Assembly: GCF_013328815.1 (NCBI RefSeq)
Contig: NZ_JABUHN010000001.1
Coordinates: forward strand, 248,001-312,000
Length of the DNA stretch: 64,000 bases
Origin: Tabrizicola fusiformis
GTDB lineage: Bacteria; Pseudomonadota; Alphaproteobacteria; Rhodobacterales; Rhodobacteraceae
Reading direction: 5' to 3'
Shown: in pieces, positions 17,053 to 26,420 of the stretch
How the letters are laid out: each line of letters begins with the position of its first letter
Numbering within the stretch: the first letter of the stretch is position 1
Translations under genes and position numbers: made by a program
The notes under the pieces: generated by a model
What the model was told of the DNA's origin: nothing
Databases searched by the model: none
What the model saw: the letters and a program-made list of their open reading frames with translations, nothing else

Positions 17053-17862
17053 TCAGAGGCCGAGGACATCCGCCATGTCATAGCGCCCCGGCTTCTGGGT
17101 TTGGCCCCAGAGCGCGGCCCGCAGCGCGCCGCGGGCAAAGATCGCGCGGTCGGTGGCGAGGTGGCGCAGCACGATCCGCTCACCCTCGGTGGCGAAGATC
17201 AGGTCATGTTCGCCGACGATATCGCCGCCCCGGATCGCGGAAAAGCCGATGCTGCCGCGGGTGCGGGCGCCGGTGATGCCGTCGCGGCCTGAGACCATCG
17301 CCGCATCGAGGCTGATACCGCGGCCTTCGGCGGCGGCCTGACCCAGCATCAGCGCGGTGCCCGAGGGGGTATCGACCTTCATCCGGTGATGGGCTTCGAC
17401 CACTTCGATATCCCAGTCGGCATCCAGCGCCGCGGCGACTTTGCGGGCCAGCCCCAGCATCAGGTTAACGCCCAGGCTCATGTTGCCGGCCTGCACGATC
17501 ACGGCGTGATGGGCGGCAAGGTCGATTTTCGCGTGATGCTCGGCTTCCAGCCCGGTGGTGCCGATCACATGCACCGCGCGGGCCTGCGCGGCGAGGGCGG
17601 CAAATTCCACCGTGGCCGAAGGGGCGGTAAAGTCGATCACCGCTTGCGCCCGGGCAAAGGCGGCAAGCGGGTCGTCGGTGACGGTCACGCCGATTGCGGC
17701 GCCGCCCATCGCCACCCCCGCATCGCGGCCGATCCAGGGGTGGCCGCTGCGCTCGACACAGGCGACCAGCCGCGCCTTGTCAGACCCCGCCAGCATCTTG
17801 ACCAGCATCTGCCCCATCCGGCCCGAAGCGCCCGTGACCACGATTCCCGGCAGATCCGTCAT
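17053..17862 (-). CDS. dapB: 4-Hydroxy-tetrahydrodipicolinate reductase
   Basis: 269 residues from [20 protein letters not shown]; the ATG has GGGGAAG upstream, and an in-frame ATG six codons earlier lacks one. It reduces 4-hydroxy-tetrahydrodipicolinate with NAD(P)H in lysine and diaminopimelate synthesis. The nucleotide-binding motif GASGRMG is near residue 11. [20 protein letters not shown] and the catalytic [15 protein letters not shown], with the His-His-x-x-Lys set, are all present. The length of about 270 matches the family. It is a stand-alone gene, convergent with serB and divergent from rbfA. Confidence 0.97.
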   Translation of the reverse strand: MTDLPGIVVTGASGRMGQMLVKMLAGSDKARLVACVERSGHPWIGRDAGVAMGGAAIGVTVTDDPLAAFARAQAVIDFTAPSATVEFAALAAQARAVHVIGTTGLEAEHHAKIDLAAHHAVIVQAGNMSLGVNLMLGLARKVAAALDADWDIEVVEAHHRMKVDTPSGTALMLGQAAAEGRGISLDAAMVSGRDGITGARTRGSIGFSAIRGGDIVGEHDLIFATEGERIVLRHLATDRAIFARGALRAALWGQTQKPGRYDMADVLGL

Positions 17863-17962
17863 GATACTTCCCCTTTGCATCCCGACACGGGTGTAACCCG
17901 TCGCGCCCCGGCCTGAAAGCCCGCCGTTGCGGGGGGGCGCAAAAGGGCGTATCTGGCCCGTT

Positions 17963-18388
17963 ATGGCACCAAAACATTCTCATGCCGGCGACGGCCCCTC
18001 CCAGCGGCAACTGCGCGTCGGCGAACTTATCCGCCGCACGTTGTCGGATGTGCTGAATCGCGGCGACATTCATGACCCCGAGTTGAACCGGATGTCGATC
18101 ACGGTCGGCGAGGTGCGGCTTTCGACCGATCTCAAGGTGGCGACGGCCTATGTCATGCCGTTGATGGGGTCGGTTCCGGTGGCCGATGCCATTGCGGCAC
18201 TGGCCCGCAACAAGGCCGAGCTGCGCCACCGGATCGGGGGCGAGCTGACGCTGAAATACACGCCCGACCTGCGCTTTCGCCCGGATGAAACCTATGACCG
18301 GCTGGACGAGACGCGACGCATGTTCGCCGATCCTGCCGTGCAGCGCGATCTTGCCGCGGGCGAGGATGACGAAGACGGCGACGCCTAG
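17963..18388 (+). CDS. rbfA: Ribosome-binding factor A
   Basis: 141 residues from [20 protein letters not shown]. It is a KH-like protein that helps mature the 30S subunit and 16S rRNA 5' end, and matters in cold adaptation. Characteristic stretches are [15 protein letters not shown] near residue 16, [27 protein letters not shown] in mid-protein and [19 protein letters not shown] near the C-terminus. The tail is acidic. It heads a run of rbfA, a phosphodiester glycosidase-like gene and truB, a common order in this family. Confidence 0.95.
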   Translation: MAPKHSHAGDGPSQRQLRVGELIRRTLSDVLNRGDIHDPELNRMSITVGEVRLSTDLKVATAYVMPLMGSVPVADAIAALARNKAELRHRIGGELTLKYTPDLRFRPDETYDRLDETRRMFADPAVQRDLAAGEDDEDGDA

Positions 18389-18389
18389 G

Positions 18390-19121
18390 ATGCGGGCGCT
18401 GGCGCTGTTGGTCGGCCTGCTTTTGCCGCAGGCTGTGTCTGCCGTGACCTGCCGCGATCTGAGTTTCGAGGGCGCGGGTTATGCCGCCTGCGAGGTGACC
18501 GCTGCCGATGATCTGCGGCTGTTCCTGAACGGCGCCACCGGCCCCTATGGCACGTTCGCAGCGCTGGAGACTGCGTTGCAGGCGCAGGGTCTGACCCTTG
18601 AATTTGCGATGAATGCCGGGATGTTCCATGAGGATTTCGCGCCGGTGGGCCTTTATGTCGAGGGTGGGCGCGAAGGCCACCCGCTGGTGACGGCTGCCGG
18701 GCCGGGCAATTTCGGGATGCTTCCGAACGGCGTTTTCTGCATCGGCGGCACGCGGCCCTTTGCGGTGATCGAAAGCCGCGCCTTTGCGAAGACGCGCCCC
18801 GCCTGCCGCCATGCCACGCAATCGGGGCCGATGCTGGTGATCGGTGGCGCGCTGCATCCGCGCTTCATTCCCGGCTCCGATTCGGTGAAATACCGCAATG
18901 GCGTCGGGGTCAGCAGCGACGGTCAGCGCGCGGTTTTCGTGATTTCGGACGGGCGGGTGAATTTCGACACGTTCGGGCGGCTCTTCCGTGATGTGCTGGA
19001 CCTGCCCGAGGCGCTGTATCTGGACGGTTCGATCTCGCGGCTTTATGCGCCGCAGATCGGGCGCGACGATGGCGGCTGGCCGATGGGGCCGATGGTTGCC
19101 GTGGTTCGGGCAAAGGAGTAG
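18390..19121 (+). CDS. Secreted phosphodiester glycosidase family protein (NAGPA/DUF2233-like)
   Basis: 243 residues from MRALALLVGLLLPQAVSA, a clear signal peptide with cleavage expected before VTCRDL; an upstream in-frame ATG at 18366 would spoil it. The mature part has the family signatures FAMNAGMFHEDFAPVGLYVE, MLPNGVFCIGG, QSGPMLVIGG and EALYLDGSISRLY. Relatives include the domain of the uncovering enzyme that removes GlcNAc from phosphodiesters; the bacterial substrate is unknown. The start is one base after the rbfA stop and truB follows four bases after its stop, so it is in the same transcript despite being extracytoplasmic. Confidence 0.85.
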   Translation: MRALALLVGLLLPQAVSAVTCRDLSFEGAGYAACEVTAADDLRLFLNGATGPYGTFAALETALQAQGLTLEFAMNAGMFHEDFAPVGLYVEGGREGHPLVTAAGPGNFGMLPNGVFCIGGTRPFAVIESRAFAKTRPACRHATQSGPMLVIGGALHPRFIPGSDSVKYRNGVGVSSDGQRAVFVISDGRVNFDTFGRLFRDVLDLPEALYLDGSISRLYAPQIGRDDGGWPMGPMVAVVRAKE

Positions 19122-19124
19122 GCG

Positions 19125-20033
19125 ATGGCACGCGGCAAGAAGGGCCGCCCGGTTTCGGGCTGGCTGGTGGTGGACAAGCCTGCGGGCATCGGCTCGACCA
19201 CGGTGGTCAACAAGGTGAAATGGGCCTTCGGGGCGCAGAAGGCCGGGCACGCGGGCACGCTTGACCCGGCGGCGACAGGTGTTCTGGCGGTGGCGCTGGG
19301 CGAGGCGACCAAGACCGTGCCCTATGTCACCGATGCGCTGAAGTGCTATCGCTTCCGTGTGACGTTGGGAGCGGCGACCACCACCGACGATGCCGAGGGC
19401 GAGGTGACGGAAACCTGCGCGCAGCGCCCATCGGATGCGGCGATTGTGGCGGCGCTGGCCGGGTTCCGCGGCGATATCCTGCAGGTGCCGCCGCAGTTTT
19501 CCGCCGTGAAGGTCGAGGGGGAACGCGCCTATGACCTGGCCCGCGAGGGCGAGGTGATGGACCTTGCCGCCCGCCCCCTTTGGGTGGAGCGGCTGGAGGT
19601 TCTGGGCCGACCGGACGCCGATCATGTCGATCTGGAGATGGTCTGCGGCAAGGGCGGCTATGTCCGCTCAATCGCGCGCGACCTGGGGCAGGTTCTGGGC
19701 TGCCTTGGCCATGTGCAATGGTTGCGGCGGGAATGGTCGGGGCCATTCCATGCCAGCGAGGGGCTTACGCTGGACGAGATCGACCGGATTGCCAAGACCG
19801 AGGAACTGGACCAGCATCTGAAGCCGCTGGAACTGGGGCTGGCCGATCTGCCGGAGCTGCCTGCCACGCCGGAAGGTGCGGCGCGGCTGCGCAACGGCAA
19901 TCCGGGGATGGTGCTGGCCTCGGGTGTCGAATGGGGGGATACGGCCTGGGCCAGCGATCAGGGCCGTGCCGTTGCGGTTGGGGTTTATCGTTCGGGAGAG
20001 TTGCACCCATCGCGGGTGTTCAACCTGCCCTGA
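19125..20033 (+). CDS. truB: tRNA pseudouridine(55) synthase
   Basis: 302 residues. It isomerises U55 in the T-loop of tRNAs. The catalytic Asp48 is in [16 protein letters not shown]. The N-terminal [20 protein letters not shown] and the later [19 protein letters not shown] are TruB signatures. A C-terminal extension of about 50 residues, after the catalytic domain, matches the PUA-like tail of bacterial TruB. It is the third gene after rbfA; in many bacteria truB, rbfA and rpsO are neighbours, and rpsO is 2 kb downstream here. Confidence 0.96.
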   Translation: MARGKKGRPVSGWLVVDKPAGIGSTTVVNKVKWAFGAQKAGHAGTLDPAATGVLAVALGEATKTVPYVTDALKCYRFRVTLGAATTTDDAEGEVTETCAQRPSDAAIVAALAGFRGDILQVPPQFSAVKVEGERAYDLAREGEVMDLAARPLWVERLEVLGRPDADHVDLEMVCGKGGYVRSIARDLGQVLGCLGHVQWLRREWSGPFHASEGLTLDEIDRIAKTEELDQHLKPLELGLADLPELPATPEGAARLRNGNPGMVLASGVEWGDTAWASDQGRAVAVGVYRSGELHPSRVFNLP

Positions 20034-20052
20034 GCCGGGGGCCGTCCGCGCG

Positions 20053-20194
20053 GGCATCGGGCCCGCTTGGCCGGGCTGCCGCGGAAGGGTGCCGTGCTGT
20101 GGCGAGTGCCGAAAGGGCGGAACGCTCCGCGGGGGATATTTGGGCCAAGATGAAATCGCGCTATTCATCTTGGCGCAAATATCCCCGCCGGAGG
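20053..20194. repeat. Dispersed intergenic repeat, copy 2, with 31-bp inverted arms
   Basis: Downstream of truB. It has GGCATCGGGCCC (20053-20064) and then two arms, 20124-20154 and 20164-20194, complementary at 27 of 31 positions with a 9-base loop. The right arm carries the same CCGGCGGGGATATTT core in inverse orientation. It has the same layout as the copies at 16846 and 59039 and probably terminates truB transcription. Confidence 0.72.
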
Positions 20195-20220
20195 CTGCAA
20201 CGTCGGGGCAGGGAGGGGCG

Positions 20221-20724
20221 ATGATCATTCGGGGTTTCCAGAAGGGCGATGCGGCGAGCCGGGCCTGGTATTCGCCCTGCGGCGTCTATCGCTATCGGCT
20301 GGAGCGGGTCTGGGCGCCGGGGGCACTGTTGGCTTGCGTCATGCTCAACCCCTCGACCGCGACCGAAGAACGCAATGACCCGACCATCGAACGCTGTGAG
20401 CGACGGGCGCGGGCCTTGGGGTTTGGCGGGTTGTCGGTGGTCAATCTTTTCGCCTTCCGCGCCACCTATCCCGCCGATCTGCGTCGCGCCGCCGATCCGG
20501 TCGGCCCGGGAAATGCGGCGGTGCTGCAAGAAGTGGCGCTGGCCGCCGGGCTGGTTCTGTGCGGCTGGGGCGCGCATGGCGATCTGTTGGGGCAGGGTCG
20601 GCTGGTTGCGGAAAATCTGCGCGGTCAGGGGGTTGCGTTGCATCATCTGGGCCTGACCAAGGGCGGTCAGCCGCGCCATCCGCTCTATGTCGGTTATGGC
20701 GTGGCGCCGCAGCTTTGGCTGTGA
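20221..20724 (+). CDS. DUF1643 domain-containing protein
   Basis: 167 residues from MIIRGFQKGDAASRAWYSPC behind GGGAGGGGCG. DUF1643 proteins have CxYRYxLxRxW near the N-terminus (here CGVYRYRLERVW), then ACVMLNPSTATEERNDPTI and later GLVLCGWGAHG and LGLTKGGQPRHPLY, all present. The fold and function are not established. The protein is cytoplasmic and separated from truB by the repeat at 20053-20194, so it is probably its own unit. Confidence 0.88.
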   Translation: MIIRGFQKGDAASRAWYSPCGVYRYRLERVWAPGALLACVMLNPSTATEERNDPTIERCERRARALGFGGLSVVNLFAFRATYPADLRRAADPVGPGNAAVLQEVALAAGLVLCGWGAHGDLLGQGRLVAENLRGQGVALHHLGLTKGGQPRHPLYVGYGVAPQLWL

Positions 20725-21725
20725 TCAGGCGGCGCGCAACTGCACCTGGCTTAGGTCCGGCAGTGCGCCATTGGTCAGCGCAGCCAGCGGCACCCCGTCA
20801 AGCAGCAGCGTTACTGTTCCGCTGCCCTCGTCCACCGTCAGCGACAGCATCGGGTCGGGATGCAGGGTGGCGTCATAAAGCACCAGAAGCGCATCCTCTT
20901 GCGGGTTGAAATCCGCGATCTGCGGCGGTGCATCCCCGGTGCCAATGTCGCGCAGCGCGAAGCTGTCGGCCCCCTCGCCGCCACTGCCAAGGTCACCGGC
21001 GCCGAGAGACAAGAGGTCGTCGCCCAGACCGCCGTTCAGGAAATCGGTTTCGGCGTCGGGCCCGCCGTCGAGGCTGTCATTGCCTGCCCCCCCTCAAGCA
21101 CATCGCGGCCGGCGCCGCCTGTCAGCAGATCGTCGCCAAGGCCACCGGCAACCTCATCGTCGCCGGTATCGCCGTTCACCGTATCGGCGCCTTCGCCGCC
21201 GGTCAGGCTGTCGTTGCCGCTGCCGCCGTTCAGGGAATCGTCGCCCTCACACCCAGCCAGCCGGTCATTGCCGGTGCCGCCCAGCAGCAGATCATCGCCG
21301 GCGCCCGCGACCAACTGGTCGTCTCCGGCATCGCCGATCAGCCAGTCGTCGCCCGCGCCGCCATCCAGCGCGTCGCGTCCGTCGCCGCCCGACAGCGTGT
21401 CGTCGCCATCCCGGCCGCCAAGGAGATCGTCTCCCTCCCGGCCTGTGACCGAATCATCACCGCCGTGGCTGTCGATCACATCGGCGTCGCTGCTGCCGGA
21501 CAGAACCTCATCCGGCTCGGCAGGGTCGGGCGTGTCGTCAGAGGTAGGCATCCCGGCATCGTCGCCCTCCAGCAGGCTGAGGTCGCGGGGCGGCTCCTGC
21601 ACCTCGGGGTGGTCGGTGTCGGATGCCCCGTCTTCGCTGTCGCCATGGCCCTTTTCGGCGAACATGAATGCGTCGGCAGCGAGGCCCGCCATCAGTGCCC
21701 CCAGAAGACCCAATAAACCCAGCAC
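20725..21725 (-). pseudogene. RTX-type calcium-binding repeat protein, interrupted by a one-base frameshift
   Basis: Two frames together make one protein. The first (21036-21725, GTG start) has a hydrophobic N-terminus MLGLLGLLGALMAGLAADAF, an acidic linker and then about a dozen GGxGxDxLx nonapeptides such as GGAGDDWLIGDAGDDQ. After DVLEGG the frame shifts. The second frame resumes with more repeats (AGNDSLDGG, GGLGDDLLS) and ends at 20725 in a typical RTX closing domain, DSFALRDIGTGD to VQLRAA. The break is at a run of seven C (21087-21093) on the plus strand; eight would restore the frame. Ca2+ binding folds such repeats outside the cell. Sequencing error, true mutation or phase variation are all possible. 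Confidence 0.8.
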
Positions 21726-22030
21726 CGCACACCCCTGCGCCCCGAACCGCTGGGGCCGTTAAGAAAAGTTAACGAAACTTCCAATGAAAACAGGATGTTC
21801 CAAGCGATACTCTATCACAGGGGACGGCTTGCTTCCAGCGGGCCGGGAGGCGATCTTGGGAATTGGTAAACGATTGCCGGGGGCGTGCCGCGCGACGGGC
21901 CGGGTGCAGAAACCGCTTCCCTTTCGCGCGGCTTTCCCCTATACGCCCGCATCCCCTTGTGAGAGGGGGCAAGGGCCCTGCTGGACGACATCCCGGCTTG
22001 TGCCGTCACACCAACCGCAAGGAGATCCCG
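21726..22030. promoter_or_regulatory. Divergent intergenic region of the RTX gene and rpsO
   Basis: 305 bases without a gene. Near the RTX start there is TTAAGAAAAGTTAA (21759-21772), two TTAA half-sites six bases apart. On the rpsO side TATACG (21940-21945) is a likely -10 box. A small stem CCCCT/AGGGG (21953-21968) lies in the rpsO leader, ahead of the AAGGAG ribosome site. Nothing else could be supported. Confidence 0.45.
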
Positions 22031-22300
22031 ATGTCGATCACCGTTGAAGAAAAAGCCCGCCTGATCAAGGAATACGCGACCAAGGAAGGCGACACCGGCT
22101 CGCCCGAAGTGCAGGTTGCGATCCTGTCCTCGCGCATTGCGACCCTGACCGAACACTTCAAGTCGCACAAGAAAGACAACCACTCCCGCCGCGGCCTGCT
22201 GATGCAGGTGGCCCAGCGCCGCAAGCTCTTGGACTACCTCAAGGCCAAGGACGAGGCCCGCTACAACACGCTGATCCAGCGTCTGGGCCTGCGCCGCTGA
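22031..22300 (+). CDS. rpsO: 30S ribosomal protein S15
   Basis: 89 residues, the usual length. S15 binds the central domain of 16S rRNA early in 30S assembly. The sequence has the conserved core [40 protein letters not shown] and the closing [13 protein letters not shown]. It starts at ATG after AAGGAG and is followed by a strong terminator. pnp lies 0.6 kb downstream, a gene order conserved across proteobacteria. Confidence 0.99.
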   Translation: MSITVEEKARLIKEYATKEGDTGSPEVQVAILSSRIATLTEHFKSHKKDNHSRRGLLMQVAQRRKLLDYLKAKDEARYNTLIQRLGLRR

Positions 22301-22322
22301 GCGGAACCACGGTTTCACGGAA

Positions 22323-22350
22323 CGCCCGCGGGGAAACCTGCGGGCGTTTT
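22323..22350 (+). terminator. Rho-independent terminator of rpsO
   Basis: CGCCCGCGGG pairs with CCTGCGGGCG (10 bp, one G-U) around a GAAA tetraloop, followed by TTTT. It starts 22 bases after the rpsO stop. Confidence 0.92.
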
Positions 22351-22452
22351 CATTTGATGCCAAGACATGATTATGGCTTGTTGTGGCGTGTCGTCGGCCT
22401 TTGAAAACATGCGAACTTTGACGGCAGGTTCGACGGGAAAGGTCGGGGTAAA

Positions 22453-22677
22453 ATGGTCGGTTGGCCCGCCGTAAGTGCCTTTGCTGCCATCGTCTTCGCT
22501 GTGTTGTCGGTGGTCGGTCAACCGCAGCGCAAGGCTGTCATGCGCGCAGGGGCTGTCGCAAGCGCCTTGATCTGCGTTGGATTTCTTGCTGGGCCGCCGT
22601 TTGACCTGATTGCCGGAGGGTTCGTGCTGGCTCTTCTGGCTTGGCTCGTATTCTCGGTCATCAGAAGCGGGCTCTGA
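22453..22677 (+). CDS. Small hypothetical membrane protein
   Basis: 74 residues, MVGWPAVSAFAAIVFAVLSV to the end. Two to three hydrophobic segments are visible (about 5-21, 33-50 and 52-70), with the basic stretch QPQRKAVMR between the first two. A GGGG ribosome-like stretch is seven bases upstream. No family was recognised. It lies between the rpsO terminator and the pnp leader. The absence of a counterpart frame and the coherent hydrophobic pattern favour a real gene, but its coding status is uncertain. Confidence 0.45.
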   Translation: MVGWPAVSAFAAIVFAVLSVVGQPQRKAVMRAGAVASALICVGFLAGPPFDLIAGGFVLALLAWLVFSVIRSGL

Positions 22678-22851
22678 GCGCATCAACAGCCCAAGGCCGA
22701 GCGCCTTTTGGTATTTCCAAAGCTTGCGGTTGAGCCTCCCCTTCCCAAACCCCCCGTTTTCCTGTATGCGCCCGCAATCTGCGACGTGAGGCCATGCCCC
22801 CGGCCACATGCAAAGGATAGGGGGCGGCGGCAATGGGGCCGCCATGCAAAC

Positions 22852-22880
22852 GGAGGACCGGCAGGGGCCGGGATGCCTCC
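22852..22880 (+). promoter_or_regulatory. Two-tier hairpin in the pnp leader
   Basis: GGAGG/CCTCC encloses CCGGC/GCCGG, ending two bases before the GAGGAA ribosome site of pnp. In enterobacteria pnp is autoregulated through a leader stem cut by RNase III and then degraded by PNPase. A stem in the same place suggests similar control here, which is inferred. Confidence 0.5.
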
Positions 22881-22894
22881 TTGAGGAACGATAT

Positions 22895-25036
22895 ATGTTC
22901 AATGTGACGACGAAATCCATCCAGTGGGGCAACGAAACGCTCACGCTGGAAACGGGCAAGGTTGCCCGTCAGGCCGATGGTTCGGTCATTGCCACGCTGG
23001 GGGAAACCTCGGTCATGGCCAATGTGACCTTCGCCAAAGCGCCCAAGCCGGGGCAGGACTTCTTCCCGCTGACCGTGCATTACCAGGAAAAATACTATGC
23101 TGCCGGCAAGATCCCCGGCGGCTTCTTCAAGCGTGAAGCCCGTCCGTCCGAGAAAGAGACGCTGACCTCGCGCCTGATCGACCGTCCCTGCCGTCCGCTG
23201 TTCGTCGAAGGCTTCAAGCATGAAGTCCTCGTCATGGCGACCGTGCTGTCGCACGATCTGGTCAACGATCCCGATATCGTCGCCATGATCGCCGCTTCGG
23301 CAGCGCTGACCATTTCGGGCGTGCCCTTCATGGGCCCGATCGGCGCTGCGCGCGTCGGCTTCTCGAACGGCAATTATGTGCTGAACCCCTCGGTCGATGA
23401 CATGCATAACCTGCGTGCCAACCCCGAGCAGCGCCTTGATCTGGTCATCGCCGGCACCAAGGACGCCGTGATGATGGTGGAATCCGAAGCCTATGAGCTG
23501 ACCGAAGAGGAAATGCTGGGCGCGGTGAAGTTCGGCCATGCCGCGATGCAGCCGGTGATCGACCTGATCATCGACTTCGCCGAAGACAGCGCCAAGGAAC
23601 CCTTCGATTTCCACGCGCCCGACTACTCCGACCTTTACGCCCGCGTGAAAGCCGCCGGTGAGGCGCAGATGCGCGCCGCCTTCGCCATCCGCGACAAGCA
23701 GGACCGCACCAACGCCATCTCGGCTGCCGTTTCGGCGATCAAGGGCGCGCTGTCGGCGGAAGATCAGGCCGACGCCAACCTTGGCTCGGCGATCAAGAAG
23801 CTGGAAAGCTCGATCCTGCGCGGCGACGTGGTGTCGAACGGCACCCGCATCGACGGTCGTGACACCAAGACCGTCCGCGCCATCACCTGCGAAACCGGCA
23901 TCCTGCCGCGGACCCATGGCTCGGCGCTGTTCACCCGTGGCGAAACCCAGGGCCTGGTCGTGACCACCCTCGGCACCGGCGAGGATGAGCAGATCATCGA
24001 CGCCCTGCATGGCAACTCGCGCTCGAACTTCCTGCTGCACTACAACTTCCCGCCCTATTCGGTTGGTGAAGTCGGTCGCGTCGGCTCGCCCGGCCGCCGC
24101 GAAATCGGCCATGGCAAGCTGGCATGGCGTGCGCTGCAGGCGGTTCTGCCCGCGCCGACCGACTTCCCCTATACCATCCGTGTTGTCTCCGAGATCACCG
24201 AGTCGAACGGCTCGTCCTCGATGGCTTCGGTCTGCGGCGGTTCGCTGTCGATGATGGATGCGGGTGTGCCGCTGAAGGCGCCGGTCGCCGGTGTGGCCAT
24301 GGGCCTGATCCTTGAAGACGATGGCCGCTGGGCCGTGCTGACCGACATCCTCGGCGACGAGGATCACCTCGGCGACATGGACTTCAAGGTTGCCGGGACC
24401 GCAGCCGGCATCACCTCGCTGCAGATGGATATCAAGGTTGCGGGCATCACGCCCGAGATCATGGAGCAGGCGCTGGCGCAGGCCAAGGACGGCCGTCTGC
24501 ATATCCTGGGCGAAATGGCCAAGTCGCTGACCTCGGCGCAGGCGTTCAGCCAATACGCGCCGAAGATCGAGACCCTCTCGATCCCGACCGACAAGATCCG
24601 TGAAGTGATCGGCTCGGGCGGCAAGGTCATCCGCGAAATCGTCGAAGTGTCGGGCGCCAAGGTCGATATCAACGACGATGGCGTGATCAAGATCGCCTCG
24701 AACGACCAGAAGGCCATCAAGAAGGCCTATGACATGATCTGGTCGATCGTGGCCGAACCGGAAGAAGGTCAGATCTACACCGGCAAGGTGGTGAAGCTGG
24801 TCGATTTCGGCGCCTTCGTGAACTTCTTCGGCAAGCGCGACGGTCTGGTCCACGTCTCCCAGATCGCCAACAAGCGCCTGACCCACCCGAACGAGGTGCT
24901 GAAGGAAGGCCAGGAAGTGAAGGTCAAGCTGCTCGGCTTCGACGAGCGCGGCAAGGTCCGCCTCGGCATGAAGATGGTCGATCAGGAAACCGGCCTCGAA
25001 ATCACCGAGAAAAAGGAAGAATCGGCCGAAGGCTGA
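22895..25036 (+). CDS. pnp: Polyribonucleotide nucleotidyltransferase (PNPase)
   Basis: 713 residues from [16 protein letters not shown] with GAGGAA upstream. It degrades RNA 3' to 5' by phosphorolysis and is a degradosome partner. The order is: first RNase PH-like core ([21 protein letters not shown]), an all-helical linker, second RNase PH core ([40 protein letters not shown]), a KH domain ([16 protein letters not shown] near residue 570) and an S1 domain ([19 protein letters not shown] near 628). All domains are intact. The sequence ends in an acidic/lysine-rich tail. Confidence 0.98.
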   Translation: MFNVTTKSIQWGNETLTLETGKVARQADGSVIATLGETSVMANVTFAKAPKPGQDFFPLTVHYQEKYYAAGKIPGGFFKREARPSEKETLTSRLIDRPCRPLFVEGFKHEVLVMATVLSHDLVNDPDIVAMIAASAALTISGVPFMGPIGAARVGFSNGNYVLNPSVDDMHNLRANPEQRLDLVIAGTKDAVMMVESEAYELTEEEMLGAVKFGHAAMQPVIDLIIDFAEDSAKEPFDFHAPDYSDLYARVKAAGEAQMRAAFAIRDKQDRTNAISAAVSAIKGALSAEDQADANLGSAIKKLESSILRGDVVSNGTRIDGRDTKTVRAITCETGILPRTHGSALFTRGETQGLVVTTLGTGEDEQIIDALHGNSRSNFLLHYNFPPYSVGEVGRVGSPGRREIGHGKLAWRALQAVLPAPTDFPYTIRVVSEITESNGSSSMASVCGGSLSMMDAGVPLKAPVAGVAMGLILEDDGRWAVLTDILGDEDHLGDMDFKVAGTAAGITSLQMDIKVAGITPEIMEQALAQAKDGRLHILGEMAKSLTSAQAFSQYAPKIETLSIPTDKIREVIGSGGKVIREIVEVSGAKVDINDDGVIKIASNDQKAIKKAYDMIWSIVAEPEEGQIYTGKVVKLVDFGAFVNFFGKRDGLVHVSQIANKRLTHPNEVLKEGQEVKVKLLGFDERGKVRLGMKMVDQETGLEITEKKEESAEG

Positions 25037-25053
25037 TCCTTTCCACATTAAGC

Positions 25054-25083
25054 AAAGGCCCCGGGGGAAACCTCGGGGCCTTT
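25054..25083 (+). terminator. Rho-independent terminator of pnp
   Basis: AAAGGCCCCGGGG pairs with CCTCGGGGCCTTT (13 bp, one G-U) around a GAAA tetraloop. The T-run of the arm serves as tail. It begins 18 bases after the stop. Confidence 0.92.
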
Positions 25084-25258
25084 GTCGTGTCCAACTTGCC
25101 GCTTTGTCTGTGACGAGCAGGATTGTGCGATTTAAGCATGGGACAAACGTGGTTGTCGTAGCCAGTTTGGGCAATGAAGAACGACAACCTTGCTTGTCGT
25201 CGGCAGCGCTGCTACTACGGATGTTATCGTAGTTCTTGGGGCTATCGGAGTACGACAA
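25082..25258. promoter_or_regulatory. Five TTGTCGT boxes upstream of the Fic gene
   Basis: TTGTCGT occurs at 25082-25088, 25153-25159 and 25194-25200, and its complement at 25181-25187 and 25252-25258. Two extended inverted pairs are perfect over nine bases: GGTTGTCGT (25151) with ACGACAACC (25181), and GCTTGTCGT (25192) with ACGACAAGC (25252). The last box ends three bases before the chosen Fic start. This looks like an operator array for a dimeric regulator, possibly the Fic protein itself. Confidence 0.5.
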
Positions 25259-25261
25259 GCT

Positions 25262-26401
25262 ATGCCGGATCGTCTTCTCGGCGCTGTTTCCTATCACTAT
25301 GGCGTCTTTCCACCGCAAAATCTGCGTTATGAAACCCTGCTTGACCCGGCGACGGAAACCGCCGCCGCCATTTCGCGCTATGACCAGATGCTTGCGGCCA
25401 TGCACAACAGCGAAATTCTGCTGGCGCCGCTTCGCAATCAGGAGGCCGTTGTTTCTTCGCGCATGGAGGGCACGATCTCGACCTTGGACGAGGTTTTGCG
25501 GATCGAGGCCGAAGGCGACGCCGGTCAGGACGAAGCATTCCGTCTGGCCCGCAGTGAAGCCGTCGAGACCTTCCTCTATGCGCGTGCGATGCAACGCATC
25601 CAGCGCGAGATTGAGGCCGGAGTTCCTCTGTCCGAGCATCTGATCCGAACCGCACATCAGATTCTGCTGTCATGGGGGCGCGGTGCCACCAAATCCCCGG
25701 GCGCCTACAAGACCGAGCAAAATTATATCGGAGAGCGCCGCCGCCAGGCGGTCTCCTTCGTGCCGATCAGCCCCGAGGCTCTGCCTCTGGGAATGCAATC
25801 GCTTGTCGGCTTTATTCGGGAGGCTCCGCTCAACCGGCTGCTCAAGACCGCCATCGCCCATGTCGAGTTCGAGGCGCTTCATCCGTTCAAGGATGGCAAT
25901 GGCCGGATCGGGCGGATGCTCATCACCCTGATGTTGTGGACCTCGGGGCTGATCCGGCAGCCGCATTTCTACGTCAGTTCCTACTTCGAGCGGCACCGCG
26001 ATGACTATATCGACATGATGCGGCGTGTCTCGTCACATGGGGAATGGACAGAATGGTGCGTGTTCTTCCTCGACGGGCTGCGCGATCAAGCGGAGCGCAA
26101 TATTACCGTCGCGGAACGAATCTTCCGGCTGTATGACGAAATGAAGCTGCGCTTCCGCGATGAGTTGAAAAGCGAGTGGGCAATCGAGGCGCTGGATTTC
26201 ATGTTTGCCAATCCGAGCTTCAAGAACAGCAGGTTCACGGGCCATGACCGGATTCCAGCCCATGTTGCGGCAAGCATGACCCGCAAACTGCGCGAGGTCG
26301 GTATCTTGTCACAGATTGAGGCGGGGGCCGGACGGAGGCCCGCGATCTATGGTTTCAAACCCCTGATCGACATCATCCGGCATGAAGCCGAGGAGGGCTG
26401 A
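25262..26401 (+). CDS. Fic family protein, class II (N-terminal inhibitory motif)
   Basis: 379 residues from MPDRLLGAVSYHYGVFPP; the frame extends 24 codons upstream over the operator-like boxes, so that part is left out. The Fic motif HPFKDGNGRIGR at 207-218 is complete (HPFxxGNGRxxR) and predicts AMP transfer to a hydroxyl side chain. SSRMEG at 65-70 matches the (S/T)xxxE(G/N) inhibitory motif, placing it in class II with an intramolecular alpha-inh helix. The C-terminal 90 residues, with VAASMTRKLREVGILSQIE, look like a winged-helix domain, common in this subgroup. It has no antitoxin neighbour, as expected. The target is unknown. Confidence 0.9.
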   Translation: MPDRLLGAVSYHYGVFPPQNLRYETLLDPATETAAAISRYDQMLAAMHNSEILLAPLRNQEAVVSSRMEGTISTLDEVLRIEAEGDAGQDEAFRLARSEAVETFLYARAMQRIQREIEAGVPLSEHLIRTAHQILLSWGRGATKSPGAYKTEQNYIGERRRQAVSFVPISPEALPLGMQSLVGFIREAPLNRLLKTAIAHVEFEALHPFKDGNGRIGRMLITLMLWTSGLIRQPHFYVSSYFERHRDDYIDMMRRVSSHGEWTEWCVFFLDGLRDQAERNITVAERIFRLYDEMKLRFRDELKSEWAIEALDFMFANPSFKNSRFTGHDRIPAHVAASMTRKLREVGILSQIEAGAGRRPAIYGFKPLIDIIRHEAEEG

Positions 26402-26420
26402 AGCCCACAGTTCTCCCCGC

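Noticed and set aside
21538-21732. Alternative small frame at the RTX start
   Set aside because: It overlaps the hydrophobic N-terminus and repeats in another frame and has no support.
25190-25261. An upstream start for the Fic protein
   Set aside because: The added 24 residues have no resemblance to Fic N-termini and would translate through the TTGTCGT boxes; the ATG at 25262 begins the conserved part.
22661-25657. A 998-codon minus-strand open frame opposite pnp
   Set aside because: It is the mirror of a strongly conserved pnp gene; the composition is that of a shadow frame.
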